Assembly (NCBI RefSeq): GCF_006337165.1
Contig: NZ_CP040896.1
Span: 558,001 to 622,000 of the forward strand
Direction of reading: 5' to 3'
DNA: 64,000 nt
From: Hymenobacter jejuensis
GTDB taxonomy: Bacteria; Bacteroidota; Bacteroidia; Cytophagales; Hymenobacteraceae
In this document: positions 41,286-49,109 of the stretch, in pieces
How positions within the stretch are numbered: the first letter of the stretch is position 1
Layout: each line of letters opens with the position of its first letter
Notes under the pieces: model-generated
Told to the model about the DNA's origin: nothing
Databases searched by the model: none
Seen by the model: only the letters and a program-made list of their open reading frames with translations
Made by a program: the position numbers and the translations under genes

Positions 41286-44200
41286 ATGGTTGTTATGGTT
41301 ACACTTATCCGGACGTTCGTTGTTGCCTCTTCCCTTTCACTGCGTGCGGGATGCATGGGACTGGCGTTGCCGCTGTTTTTGACGATCTCAACAGCCGGCA
41401 CTGTCCAGGCGCAAGGCCCCACCCCGATCAGTTGGTCGCCCGCCCGCAATGCTCCTTCCGCGCCCCGCACTACTGCGGTGGCCGTGAGCTTCAACCAGGC
41501 CTTAAGCAACACTTTCGCCACTCAGCAGGCACTTGTGGTGTTTGGCTCCCAGGCCGGCGGCTTAAAATCGGGCACGCCCTCAGTGAGTGGAAACACGCTT
41601 ACTTTCCGCCCAACAACGCCCTTCAAACCTGGAGAGACCGTTTTCGCAACCGTAACGACGGGGGTGCAAAACAGCAGCCAGCAGAACTTGGCTCGCCCCT
41701 ACGCATACCAGTTTACGGCGGCCACGGCGCGCGGCACCGGCTTATTTCGCTCCAATCCCGACGTGCCGCTCAGCAACCCCGCTAGCCTGGCCGTAGGCGA
41801 CCTCGATGGCGATGGCGACTTGGATCTGGTGTCCGTTAATGCGGTCAGCACGGGCCCCAGCAACACGGTGAGCGTGCGGTTGAATGCCGGAAACGGCACC
41901 TTCACTGGAGGCCAAGAAGTGCCCGGCATCGGTCCGGGGAAAATCCTGCTCGGCGACCTCGACGGCGACCACGACCTGGATTTGGTGACCAGTGGGGGTG
42001 TGCGCCTGAACAATGGTGGCACGTTTGGCAACCCCGAACCAGCGGGCCTGGGCGGCGCGGCACTCAGCGACGTGGACGGCGATGGCGACCTCGACCTGCT
42101 CACCGAAGGCCAGACTACCACCACGCCTACCTCGTCGACGGTCGTGCGGGTGCGGCTCAACAACGGCCACGGGGGCTTCAGTGAAAGCTCTGCTGTGCCC
42201 GTGAGCCCCAACGCCTCGACCATTGTGGTGGGCGACGTCAACAACGACGGTGCGCCGGACCTGTTGGCTAGCGGCAGCAACGGCTTCATCGATGTGCGCC
42301 TGAACACCGGACGGGGCATGTTTGCCAGCACCGGTCAGCAACTTACCATCGCCACGATGCAAGGAGGCTTGCTGCTGGGCGACGTCGATGGCGATGGCGA
42401 TCTGGATTTGGTAGCAGCCAATACGGGCAGCACCGTGACGGTGGTGCTCAACGACGGGCAAGGCACTTTCAGCGGCAGCCGGTTCGTGAACTTAGGCTCC
42501 TTCGCCGTATTTGCTGCCCTAGGCGACGTGGATGGCGACGGCGACCTTGACTTGCTGGCGGGCGGCTTTCCCAACTCCGTGAGCCTGCGGCGCAACGACG
42601 GCTTGGGTAACTTCAGCGGCGACCAGACTTTCGTGGTGCCCGACAGCCCACGCGCCATCGCCGTGGGCGACCTCGACGGCGACGGCACCCTGGATTTTGC
42701 GACGGCCAATTCGAGTAGCGGCACAACGGGCTCGGCCAGCATACGCCTGAATCAGGCCGAAGCATCGCTGGCCGCCCGCTACCGGATCAACGCCGGCGGG
42801 GGCGCGCTGACTACCTCGCTGGGGGCTTTTGCCGCCGATCAATTTTATGCGCCCGCGCCCGGCAGTACTTATGCGACAAGCGCGGCCATTGCCGGCACCA
42901 CCGACGATGCGCTCTACCAAACCGAACGCTTTGGCACCAACGGAGTTATGGGTTATGCCCTCCCGGTGGTCAACGGTACGTATATCGTCAAGCTGCACTT
43001 TGCTGAACTCTACTGGAGCGCGGCGGATCAGCGGGTCTTTGACGTGAGCGTGGAGGGCAACAAAGTCTTGACAGCCTACGACATCTTCCGGAGAGTAGGT
43101 GCCAACACGGCTACCACCGAGTCATTCCCCGTCACCGTCAGCGACGGTACGCTCAACCTCGATTTCTCGTCCCTTAATACCGGTGGCAAGGACAACCCGA
43201 AAGTATCTGCTATTGAGATACTTAGCACCACAGCCACTGCACCGCCAGTAGCCAATGCCGGCCCCGACCAAACTATTACGCTGCCCACCAGCAGCGTTAC
43301 GCTCGCCGGGTCGGGCACGGCGGCTGGCGGCGGTTCCATCAAAAGCTATGCTTGGGCCCAAGTCAGCGGGCCGGCCACGGCCACTTTCAGCAGCAGCACC
43401 GCACAGAATCCCACGGTCAGCGGGTTAGCTACGGCCGGCACGTATGTTTTCTCGCTGGTGGTCACCGATAACCAGGACATACCCAGCCCCGCCGACCAAG
43501 TGCAGATTACGGTCAACCCCGACCCCACAGGTCCACCCACGGCTGTGTACCGCATCAACGCCGGCGGAGGCGCACTCACTACGTCGCTGGGGGCTTTTGC
43601 CGCCGATCAGGCTTTTTCGCCTAGTCCCGGCAACACCTACGCCACTGGTGCAGCGATTGCCGGCACCACCGACGATGCTTTGTACCAAACCGAGCGCTTC
43701 GGCACCAACGGCACCTTTGCCTACGCGTTGCCGGTGGCTAACGGCACCTACACCGTCAAGCTACACTTCGCCGAATTGTATTGGAATGCGGCAGGCCAGC
43801 GCGTGTTTGACGTGAGCCTGGAAGGCAATAAGGTGTTGACGGCCTACGACATCTTCCAGAAGGTAGGCGCTAACACAGCCGCCGTCGAAACCTTTTCCAC
43901 TTCCGTCACGGATGGCGTGCTCAACCTTGATTTTACTTCCCTCAACGCCGGCGGCCGGGACAACCCCAAAGTGGCCGCCATCGAAATCCTGGCTGGGCCG
44001 GGCAGCAATCCGGCTCCTACAGCGTATCATCTCAACGCCGGCGGGGGCGCGCTGTCCACTTCACTGGGCGCCTTCGCCGCCGATCAGGCGTATGCGCCCG
44101 CGCCCGGCAGCACCTACGCCACGAGCGCGCCTATTGCCAATACAAACGACGATGCTTTGTACCAAACCGAACGCTTTGGCACCAACGGCACCTTCGCCTA

Positions 44201-44789
44201 CGCGCTGCCCATCGCCAATGGCTCGTATGCCGTCACGTTGCACTTCGCCGAACTCTACTGGACGGCCGTTGGGCAGCGGGTCTTCGATGTGAATCTGGAA
44301 AACGCCCAAGTGCTCACCGCTTACGACATCTACAAGAAAGTAGGCGCCAACACGGCCACGACTGAAACCTTCACGGTAAGTGTCGCCGACGGTGTGCTCA
44401 ACCTCGACTTTTCTTCCCTCAATGCTGGGGGCAAAGACAACCCCAAAGTGGCCGCCATCGAAGTCGTACCCTCGACGGCCGTAGTCGGCCGCCCGGTGGC
44501 ACTTGGCCCAGGAGAGGCAGCCGCGGGCCTACAAGTGTTCGAAGCGTATCCTAATCCCTTTGCTGAGCGCGCCACCATTCGCTTCCGGACAACCAAAACG
44601 GGCCCCGCCCAACTCCACGTCTACAATGCCCTGGGCCAGCGGGTGGCCACGCTCTTTGAGGGAGTAGCCGAAGTTGGCCATGACTATGAACAAAACCTGT
44701 CCGGCACAAACCTACCCGCTGGTGTGTACACGTGCCGCCTACTGCTGAACGGCAACGGACACACGCAACGGCTGCTGCTCGTCAAGTAA
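41286..44789 (+). CDS. Large secreted FG-GAP/malectin protein with T9SS sorting domain
   Basis: An 1167-residue exported protein; ATG 41286 gives a signal peptide ending near TVQAQ (a TTG at 41238 or ATGs further in are alternatives). Order: Ig-like domain (about 40-140), a run of FG-GAP/VCBS repeats with many DGDGDLDL calcium motifs (about 155-480), malectin-like domain 1 (about 498-650), a PKD/Ig-like domain (about 655-750), malectin domains 2 and 3 (about 754-1065), and a C-terminal type A sorting domain (YPNPFAERATIRF to RLLLVK) for T9SS export. It is probably a cell-surface or released carbohydrate-binding adhesin. No catalytic domain is seen. Confidence 0.85.
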   Translation: MVVMVTLIRTFVVASSLSLRAGCMGLALPLFLTISTAGTVQAQGPTPISWSPARNAPSAPRTTAVAVSFNQALSNTFATQQALVVFGSQAGGLKSGTPSVSGNTLTFRPTTPFKPGETVFATVTTGVQNSSQQNLARPYAYQFTAATARGTGLFRSNPDVPLSNPASLAVGDLDGDGDLDLVSVNAVSTGPSNTVSVRLNAGNGTFTGGQEVPGIGPGKILLGDLDGDHDLDLVTSGGVRLNNGGTFGNPEPAGLGGAALSDVDGDGDLDLLTEGQTTTTPTSSTVVRVRLNNGHGGFSESSAVPVSPNASTIVVGDVNNDGAPDLLASGSNGFIDVRLNTGRGMFASTGQQLTIATMQGGLLLGDVDGDGDLDLVAANTGSTVTVVLNDGQGTFSGSRFVNLGSFAVFAALGDVDGDGDLDLLAGGFPNSVSLRRNDGLGNFSGDQTFVVPDSPRAIAVGDLDGDGTLDFATANSSSGTTGSASIRLNQAEASLAARYRINAGGGALTTSLGAFAADQFYAPAPGSTYATSAAIAGTTDDALYQTERFGTNGVMGYALPVVNGTYIVKLHFAELYWSAADQRVFDVSVEGNKVLTAYDIFRRVGANTATTESFPVTVSDGTLNLDFSSLNTGGKDNPKVSAIEILSTTATAPPVANAGPDQTITLPTSSVTLAGSGTAAGGGSIKSYAWAQVSGPATATFSSSTAQNPTVSGLATAGTYVFSLVVTDNQDIPSPADQVQITVNPDPTGPPTAVYRINAGGGALTTSLGAFAADQAFSPSPGNTYATGAAIAGTTDDALYQTERFGTNGTFAYALPVANGTYTVKLHFAELYWNAAGQRVFDVSLEGNKVLTAYDIFQKVGANTAAVETFSTSVTDGVLNLDFTSLNAGGRDNPKVAAIEILAGPGSNPAPTAYHLNAGGGALSTSLGAFAADQAYAPAPGSTYATSAPIANTNDDALYQTERFGTNGTFAYALPIANGSYAVTLHFAELYWTAVGQRVFDVNLENAQVLTAYDIYKKVGANTATTETFTVSVADGVLNLDFSSLNAGGKDNPKVAAIEVVPSTAVVGRPVALGPGEAAAGLQVFEAYPNPFAERATIRFRTTKTGPAQLHVYNALGQRVATLFEGVAEVGHDYEQNLSGTNLPAGVYTCRLLLNGNGHTQRLLLVK
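42779..43234 (+). repeat. Malectin-domain coding repeat, copy 1
   Basis: First of three in-frame copies of a roughly 455-base unit within the malectin protein gene. Landmarks: YRINAGGGALTTSLGAFAAD at the start, QTERFG in the middle, DNPKVSAIEIL at the end. Copies 2 and 3 are close at both DNA and protein level. Confidence 0.75.
43546..43998 (+). repeat. Malectin-domain coding repeat, copy 2
   Basis: Second copy, separated from copy 1 by a PKD/Ig-like segment. It begins YRINAGGGALTTSLGAFAAD, the same as copy 1, and ends DNPKVAAIEIL. Confidence 0.75.
44024..44476 (+). repeat. Malectin-domain coding repeat, copy 3
   Basis: Third copy, almost directly following copy 2. It begins YHLNAGGGALSTSLGAFAAD and ends DNPKVAAIEVV, then runs into the sorting domain. 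Confidence 0.75.
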
Positions 44790-44812
44790 GGTTTCACATT
44801 CCTGATTCTTAC

Positions 44813-44856
44813 CTCAAAAAAGGTGGTTTTCGCTTGGAAGGCCACCTTTTTTTGAG
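44813..44856 (+). terminator. Rho-independent terminator of the malectin gene
   Basis: CTCAAAAAAGGTGG (44813-44826) pairs with CCACC, a T-run and GAG (44842-44856). It lies 24 bases past the stop at 44789. Confidence 0.85.
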
Positions 44857-44936
44857 ATAAAACTGATTTTATAATTGTCTCATTTTAAGTATGTTACAAA
44901 CATCTTACTTTCCACACACCTTTACCTGACGACCTT

Positions 44937-46010
44937 ATGCTTGCGGCCTTCCCCTACTTATCAGTATTGCTGTTTATGCTGCTGAGGGTAGCCGTGTGCC
45001 AAGGGCAACAACAAAAGACGCCGGCCGCGCTGGACGCCTACGTGCAGGCGCAAATGAAGCAGTATAAGATTCCGGGCCTGTCGGTTTTGGTGCTGAAAAA
45101 CGGTAAGGTGCTGAAAAACAAAGGCTACGGCTTGGCCAGCGTAGAATTTGCCGTCCCCACCTCCGACCGCACGGTGTACGCGCTGGCTTCCGTAACCAAG
45201 ATTTTTACGGCTACTCTCATCATGCAGCTCGTCGAGCAGGGCAAGCTTTCGCTGCAGGATCCTGTGGTCCAATACGTGGACAGCTTGCCGGAAAGTTGGC
45301 ACACGATAACGATTCGCCACCTACTGAATCATACTTCCGGCATCCGCAATCATTTCATGAACCCCACTTGGGCGACGCTGGAAAAAGCTCACCTCTCGCC
45401 CCAACAGGCAGTGGTGAAAGCCGCTGCGGCCCTGCCGCTGGCCTTTCGGCCCGGCGAACAATATGCCTACAGCGTGACGGGGTACCTGCTGCTGGGTATG
45501 GTGGTGCAGAAGGTAACTGGTCGTCCCTTCGAGGAATACATCACCCGCACCTTGTTTGCTCCGTTGCATATGCAGCAGACCCAATTTGGGGATTATCGCA
45601 CGGTCATTCCCAACCGCAGTTCCACAGTATACACCTATCAAAACGGTCCTTTTGAAACCTGGACTTTCACCTACGGCAACGCCGGTTTTACCGCCGCCGG
45701 GCTGAATTCGACCACCACCGACTTGGCAAAGTTCTTTACGGCCCTGCACGGCGGCGCGCTGCTCTCGCCAGCCAGCCTCGACAGCCTATTCACTCCGACC
45801 CGGCTGCCGAGCGGCCAAATGGTGGACTACGGCTTGGGCTGGGTGATTGAGCACTACCGCGGTCGCACCTGCTACGGCCACGAAGGCGGAGGCTGCGCCT
45901 GGGTGAACTACTACCGATCAGAAGGCCTGACCATCGCCGTACTAGCCAACCTAACGGGGTCAAAGGCCGACGCCATCATCAAGGGCATCGCTGATTTTTA
46001 TTTAAAATAA
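44937..46010 (+). CDS. Exported serine hydrolase of the beta-lactamase/esterase (class C-like) family
   Basis: A 357-residue protein with signal peptide (cleavage near CQGQQ). The nucleophile motif is S85-V-T-K88 (LASVTKIFTATL), HLLNHTSGI is the family landmark, and the late HEGGG replaces the HxG/KTG motif. The usual Y-S-N motif reads Y178-S-V180 (AYSVTGY), so the Asn is replaced by Val while the Tyr base is kept. It may be an esterase, a D-aminopeptidase or a penicillin-binding-type hydrolase in the periplasm rather than a true beta-lactamase. It is transcribed alone. Confidence 0.85.
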   Translation: MLAAFPYLSVLLFMLLRVAVCQGQQQKTPAALDAYVQAQMKQYKIPGLSVLVLKNGKVLKNKGYGLASVEFAVPTSDRTVYALASVTKIFTATLIMQLVEQGKLSLQDPVVQYVDSLPESWHTITIRHLLNHTSGIRNHFMNPTWATLEKAHLSPQQAVVKAAAALPLAFRPGEQYAYSVTGYLLLGMVVQKVTGRPFEEYITRTLFAPLHMQQTQFGDYRTVIPNRSSTVYTYQNGPFETWTFTYGNAGFTAAGLNSTTTDLAKFFTALHGGALLSPASLDSLFTPTRLPSGQMVDYGLGWVIEHYRGRTCYGHEGGGCAWVNYYRSEGLTIAVLANLTGSKADAIIKGIADFYLK

Positions 46011-46170
46011 AGCGCAGTAAGGAATAGTACTTTTTGGCAAGAGCCGTTAATTGAGCACCCGCAGGGCTCCTCCTGTTTTCTCAAGTGAACCTCCACTTTA
46101 CCGCACGGTATTGCTGCGGCGTTGAGAAGGATCTTATATTGGAATAGCCACTCCGACACAATATCAAATT

Positions 46171-46193
46171 AACTATCTCACAATCAAATAGTT
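46171..46193. repeat. AT-rich intergenic palindrome (AACTAT / ATAGTT)
   Basis: AACTAT at 46171-46176 pairs with ATAGTT at 46188-46193 around an 11-base loop. It belongs with similar short palindromes in other gaps of the window. Confidence 0.35.
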
Positions 46194-46201
46194 GTAAACA
46201 T

Positions 46202-46242
46202 AAAACCGGACCAAACGCCTTGAAAGACGTTCAATCCGGTTT
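46202..46242 (-). terminator. Terminator-like hairpin behind the tRNA gene
   Basis: Read leftward, AAACCGGA (46242-46235) pairs with TCCGGTTT (46210-46203), with further pairing inside, and is followed by T residues. It begins where the encoded CCA end of the tRNA finishes. Confidence 0.6.
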
Positions 46243-46244
46243 GG

Positions 46245-46318
46245 TGGGCCCACTTGGAATCGAACCAAGGACCTACTGATTATGAGTCAGTTGCTCTAAC
46301 CGATTGAGCTATGGGCCC
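46245..46318 (-). tRNA. tRNA-Met (anticodon CAU)
   Basis: A full cloverleaf reads leftward. The acceptor arm is GGGCCCA with TGGGCCC, the D-arm contains AGCTCAATCGGTTAGAGC, and the anticodon arm ACTGA-CTCATAA-TCAGT gives anticodon CAU. The variable region is TAGGTCC-like and the T-arm contains GGTTCGATTCC. Discriminator A is followed by an encoded CCA (46244-46242). CAU can also be tRNA-Ile with lysidine modification; the arm sequences look like the elongator Met tRNA of related bacteria. The first base pair G-C argues against the initiator. Confidence 0.92.
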
Positions 46319-46401
46319 GGTGCTGAACTTAACCGTAGCGGTTGGTTTCGGCAGTGCAAACTACGAGTTTTGCGTTCGAATTTCCAATTTTTGACTTACC
46401 C

Positions 46402-47064
46402 ATGACTTTGCTTCGCCGTTTGCCCAACCTGCTTTTTGACTTCGGAGGCGTTATTATCAACATCAATTATCAGCTCACCTTGGAGGCTATGCGGCAATTT
46501 AGTGCGGCGGGCAGCACCATCGAATTCAACCAGCAGCACCAGTCCGATTTGTTTGATCGCATGGAAACCGGACGGCTTTCCCCGGCTGAATTTCGCGATG
46601 GCTTGCGCCAAGGCTACGAGCTGACGGGCACCGACGAAGAGCTTGATGCGGCCTGGAACGCCATGCTGCTCGACGTGCCCGCCGACCGCCTGGCCCTGAT
46701 TGCCGAGCTGCGCGCCCAAGGCCACCAAACGGCGCTGCTCTCCAACACCAATCGCATTCATATTGAGGAGATTAACCGTCGACTAGCCACCACGTACGGG
46801 TTTGAGCACGGCATTGCTGATGCGCTCGATCGCGTTTTTTATTCGCAGGAAGTAGGCTTGCGCAAGCCCGGCGACGACATTTTCCACCACGCCCTGCGCG
46901 AAATGAACTGGAAGCCGGAAGAAACTCTTTTCATCGAAGACAGTTTTCAACACATCGAAACTGCGCGGCGCCTGGGCTTGCAGACCTTGCACTTGGCGCC
47001 GCCGCTCACGCTTACCGAAGCCCTTCCTGCCGCCATCCGTGCCTTCACTCCTGCCACTGCCTGA
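46402..47064 (+). CDS. HAD-family hydrolase (HAD-IA phosphatase)
   Basis: A 220-residue HAD-like phosphatase from ATG 46402. Motif I is LLFDFGGVIININ (nucleophile D13; the DxGGV form common in this subgroup). Motif II is LLSNTNRIH, motif III is the Lys in VGLRKPGDDIF, and motif IV is LFIEDSFQHIETARRLG. It resembles YihX/epoxide-hydrolase-like HAD-IA proteins that dephosphorylate small sugar phosphates. The downstream protease gene starts inside its last codons with a 26-base overlap, so the two are translated together. Confidence 0.88.
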   Translation: MTLLRRLPNLLFDFGGVIININYQLTLEAMRQFSAAGSTIEFNQQHQSDLFDRMETGRLSPAEFRDGLRQGYELTGTDEELDAAWNAMLLDVPADRLALIAELRAQGHQTALLSNTNRIHIEEINRRLATTYGFEHGIADALDRVFYSQEVGLRKPGDDIFHHALREMNWKPEETLFIEDSFQHIETARRLGLQTLHLAPPLTLTEALPAAIRAFTPATA

Positions 47065-48250
47065 TGCCCCGGCTCCCGAGCCAGCGCTGCCCGTCGAGTT
47101 TGTCCGCTACGAACGCCCTGCTCCGCCGCGTTGGCGTGTGTACGGACTGCATTTGCTGCTGTTTGTTATCACCCTGATAACCACAACATTAGCAGGAGCC
47201 GAATGGATTACGGGCAAATCCTTTTTTCTGCAAGGCGATGCCGTTAAGCTGAGCGGCTGGCTTTCCAGCGCCGAAATTCAGCGCGGACTGCTGTTTTCGC
47301 TGCCGTTCCTGGGCGTGCTGACGGTGCACGAGTTTGGACATTATTTCACGGCGCGGCACTACAAAGTGCGTGCGACGCTGCCCTACTATATTCCTTTTTT
47401 TACGGGCGTATTCAACACCATCGGCACTTTCGGGGCGGTAATTCGCATTAAAGATCGCATTTTTTCGCGCAAAGAGTTCTTCGATATCGGCTTGGCTGGG
47501 CCGCTGGCGGGCTTTATCGTAGCCGTGCCGGTGTTGATTTACGGCTTCACGCACCTGCCGCACGTGGAGTATGTATTCCAGATTCACCCGGAGTACCGCG
47601 CTTACGGAGCCGACTACGCGCAACATGTATACCGCGGCGCTGGGCAGGGGCTGACGCTTACTAAGCCCCTCTTATACAGATTGTTAGAATATTGGTTTGC
47701 CGATCCGGCGCTTTTGCCGCATCCCAATGAGCTGATGCATTACCCCATCCTACTAGCGGGCGCACTGGCGTTGTTCTTTACGGCTCTCAACTTGCTGCCC
47801 ATCGGCCAGCTCGACGGCGGACATATTTTGTACGGCTTGCTGGGTTTCCGCCGCTTCAATCGGTTGTCGGTGATCCTGTTTATCAGCTTCATCTTCTATG
47901 CCGGGCTGGGGTTGTTTACCCTACACAGCTCCGCCGATGTGTGGCTGTACGGGGCCGCGCCGTACTTGCTCTACCTGTTCGTGGTATTCCGGCGAACGCT
48001 GCCCACACCGCGGCGGGCGTTGCTGCTGGCGCTGGGCGTGTGGTCGGCGCAGCTGGCCCTAACCGTGGCCCTGCCAGGCCTCGAAGGCAACCCCGGCTGG
48101 CTGGTATTTGGCTTGTTGCTGGGTCGCATAACCGGCATTTTCCATCCGCCGGCCGCCGACGAGCGGCCGCTGAGTCCGGCGCGTAAAGTATTGGGCTGGG
48201 TCATGCTGATAATCTTTATCTTATGCTTTTCCCCGTCGCCCTTCGGGTGA
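47039..48250 (+). CDS. Site-2 protease-family integral membrane metalloprotease (M50)
   Basis: A 403-residue intramembrane protease with the zinc motif HEFGH at 97-101 (LTVHEFGHYFTARHYKV). The third ligand region is GQLDGGHILYGLLG (D259). Several membrane helices flank these motifs. It would cleave membrane-spanning regulators or signal peptides inside the membrane; the NTIGTFGAVIRI segment matches plant EGY/bacterial S2P-like members. The start is GTG 47039 since there is no in-frame ATG before the catalytic motif. The gene overlaps the HAD gene. Confidence 0.88.
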   Translation: MPSLLPLPDAPAPEPALPVEFVRYERPAPPRWRVYGLHLLLFVITLITTTLAGAEWITGKSFFLQGDAVKLSGWLSSAEIQRGLLFSLPFLGVLTVHEFGHYFTARHYKVRATLPYYIPFFTGVFNTIGTFGAVIRIKDRIFSRKEFFDIGLAGPLAGFIVAVPVLIYGFTHLPHVEYVFQIHPEYRAYGADYAQHVYRGAGQGLTLTKPLLYRLLEYWFADPALLPHPNELMHYPILLAGALALFFTALNLLPIGQLDGGHILYGLLGFRRFNRLSVILFISFIFYAGLGLFTLHSSADVWLYGAAPYLLYLFVVFRRTLPTPRRALLLALGVWSAQLALTVALPGLEGNPGWLVFGLLLGRITGIFHPPAADERPLSPARKVLGWVMLIIFILCFSPSPFG

Positions 48251-48324
48251 GTTTGCAATAGCCGGCGCGTACTTTTCCGGGTGCGTTACGGATTGGTTGG
48301 CCATCTTTGCCAACGCTTTTTTCT

Positions 48325-48963
48325 ATGGTTCTCGAACAACATCAATTACTGGGCGGCGACGTCCTGCTGGCCCTGCGCCCGCACGGCCTGTACGTCCGCA
48401 AAAAAGAGCTCAACGGCCACGACGCCTTGGAGGTAGAAATGCCCTACGAGGAGCTTCTGCCGATTGCGGTGCAACGCCGCAGTGCCGTACCTACGCGCTC
48501 GCTGGCTGGGGTGCTGTTTGCGCTCCTGCTCGGCGGCCAAGATATATTCAGCAAGCAACTCGCTCAGGGTCAATCTACTGACGAATTCTGGACGGGCGCT
48601 TTCCTTATCGGGGGGCTGCTGGGCCTGATTGTGTACTACGGCTTGCAGAACTGGTGGAAGAAATTTACCATTTCCACGGCCCGGCTCAACATCACGCTGG
48701 CCGACCGCCCCGGCCAGCGCGCCGAGCTGCACCGCTTTGCCGAGGCCCTCGAATCCCAGACCAAATCGTACCTGCGCCACCACTACGGCCGCATCAACCC
48801 GTTAGGGCCTATCGAGTTGCAGCTCAGCCGTTTGCGGTGGCTACGCGAGCTAAACGTGCTCAACGAAGCCGAAGCCCACGCCCTGTCCGTACGCCTCACG
48901 GGCCGCCACTCCGAAACCCTGCAAGGCATGGGTCACGAGTTGGAAGCGCCTTTCGTAAATTAA
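48325..48963 (+). CDS. Hypothetical membrane protein, 212 residues
   Basis: Starts at ATG 48325 behind a CATCTTTG box at 48302-48309. The N-terminal 60 residues are soluble (LLALRPHGLYVRKKELNG, a small beta-rich part). One or two membrane segments follow (SLAGVLFALLLGG and FWTGAFLIGGLLGLIVYYGL), then a helical C-terminal domain of about 100 residues rich in Arg, Leu and Glu. I recognise no family. It ends at the palindromic hairpin described at 48961. Confidence 0.65.
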   Translation: MVLEQHQLLGGDVLLALRPHGLYVRKKELNGHDALEVEMPYEELLPIAVQRRSAVPTRSLAGVLFALLLGGQDIFSKQLAQGQSTDEFWTGAFLIGGLLGLIVYYGLQNWWKKFTISTARLNITLADRPGQRAELHRFAEALESQTKSYLRHHYGRINPLGPIELQLSRLRWLRELNVLNEAEAHALSVRLTGRHSETLQGMGHELEAPFVN

Positions 48964-48995
48964 TGCAACTACTTTATAACCAAGTAGTTACATTA
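48961..48995. repeat. AT-rich palindromic hairpin (AACTACTT / AAGTAGTT)
   Basis: TAATG, one unpaired base, AACTACTT (48967-48974), loop TATAACC, AAGTAGTT (48982-48989), one unpaired base, CATTA (48991-48995). It overlaps the stop codon of the preceding gene and closely resembles the element at 18280-18302. Confidence 0.6.
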
Positions 48996-49038
48996 ATTTA
49001 CGAACATACAGACTATAAAAGAGGAGAACTACTTAGAT

Positions 49039-49095
49039 AAACCAGAAGCCCGATTTCTTCCGCCGTGCTGGCGGAAGAAATCGGGCTTCTGGTTT
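49039..49095. terminator. Very long perfect hairpin, 26-base arms
   Basis: Arms 49039-49064 and 49070-49095 are perfectly complementary around a five-base loop. It lies between convergent stops (48963 rightward, 49110 leftward) and can terminate both; it is 15 bases past the pgk stop. Confidence 0.9.
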
Positions 49096-49109
49096 GTGAG
49101 AAATCAGGC

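Noticed and set aside
41780..42720. Repeated GATGGCGATGGCGAC-like DNA that could be taken for a CRISPR or tandem-repeat array
   Set aside because: The repeats are in frame, vary in spacing and encode FG-GAP calcium loops (DGDGDLDL).
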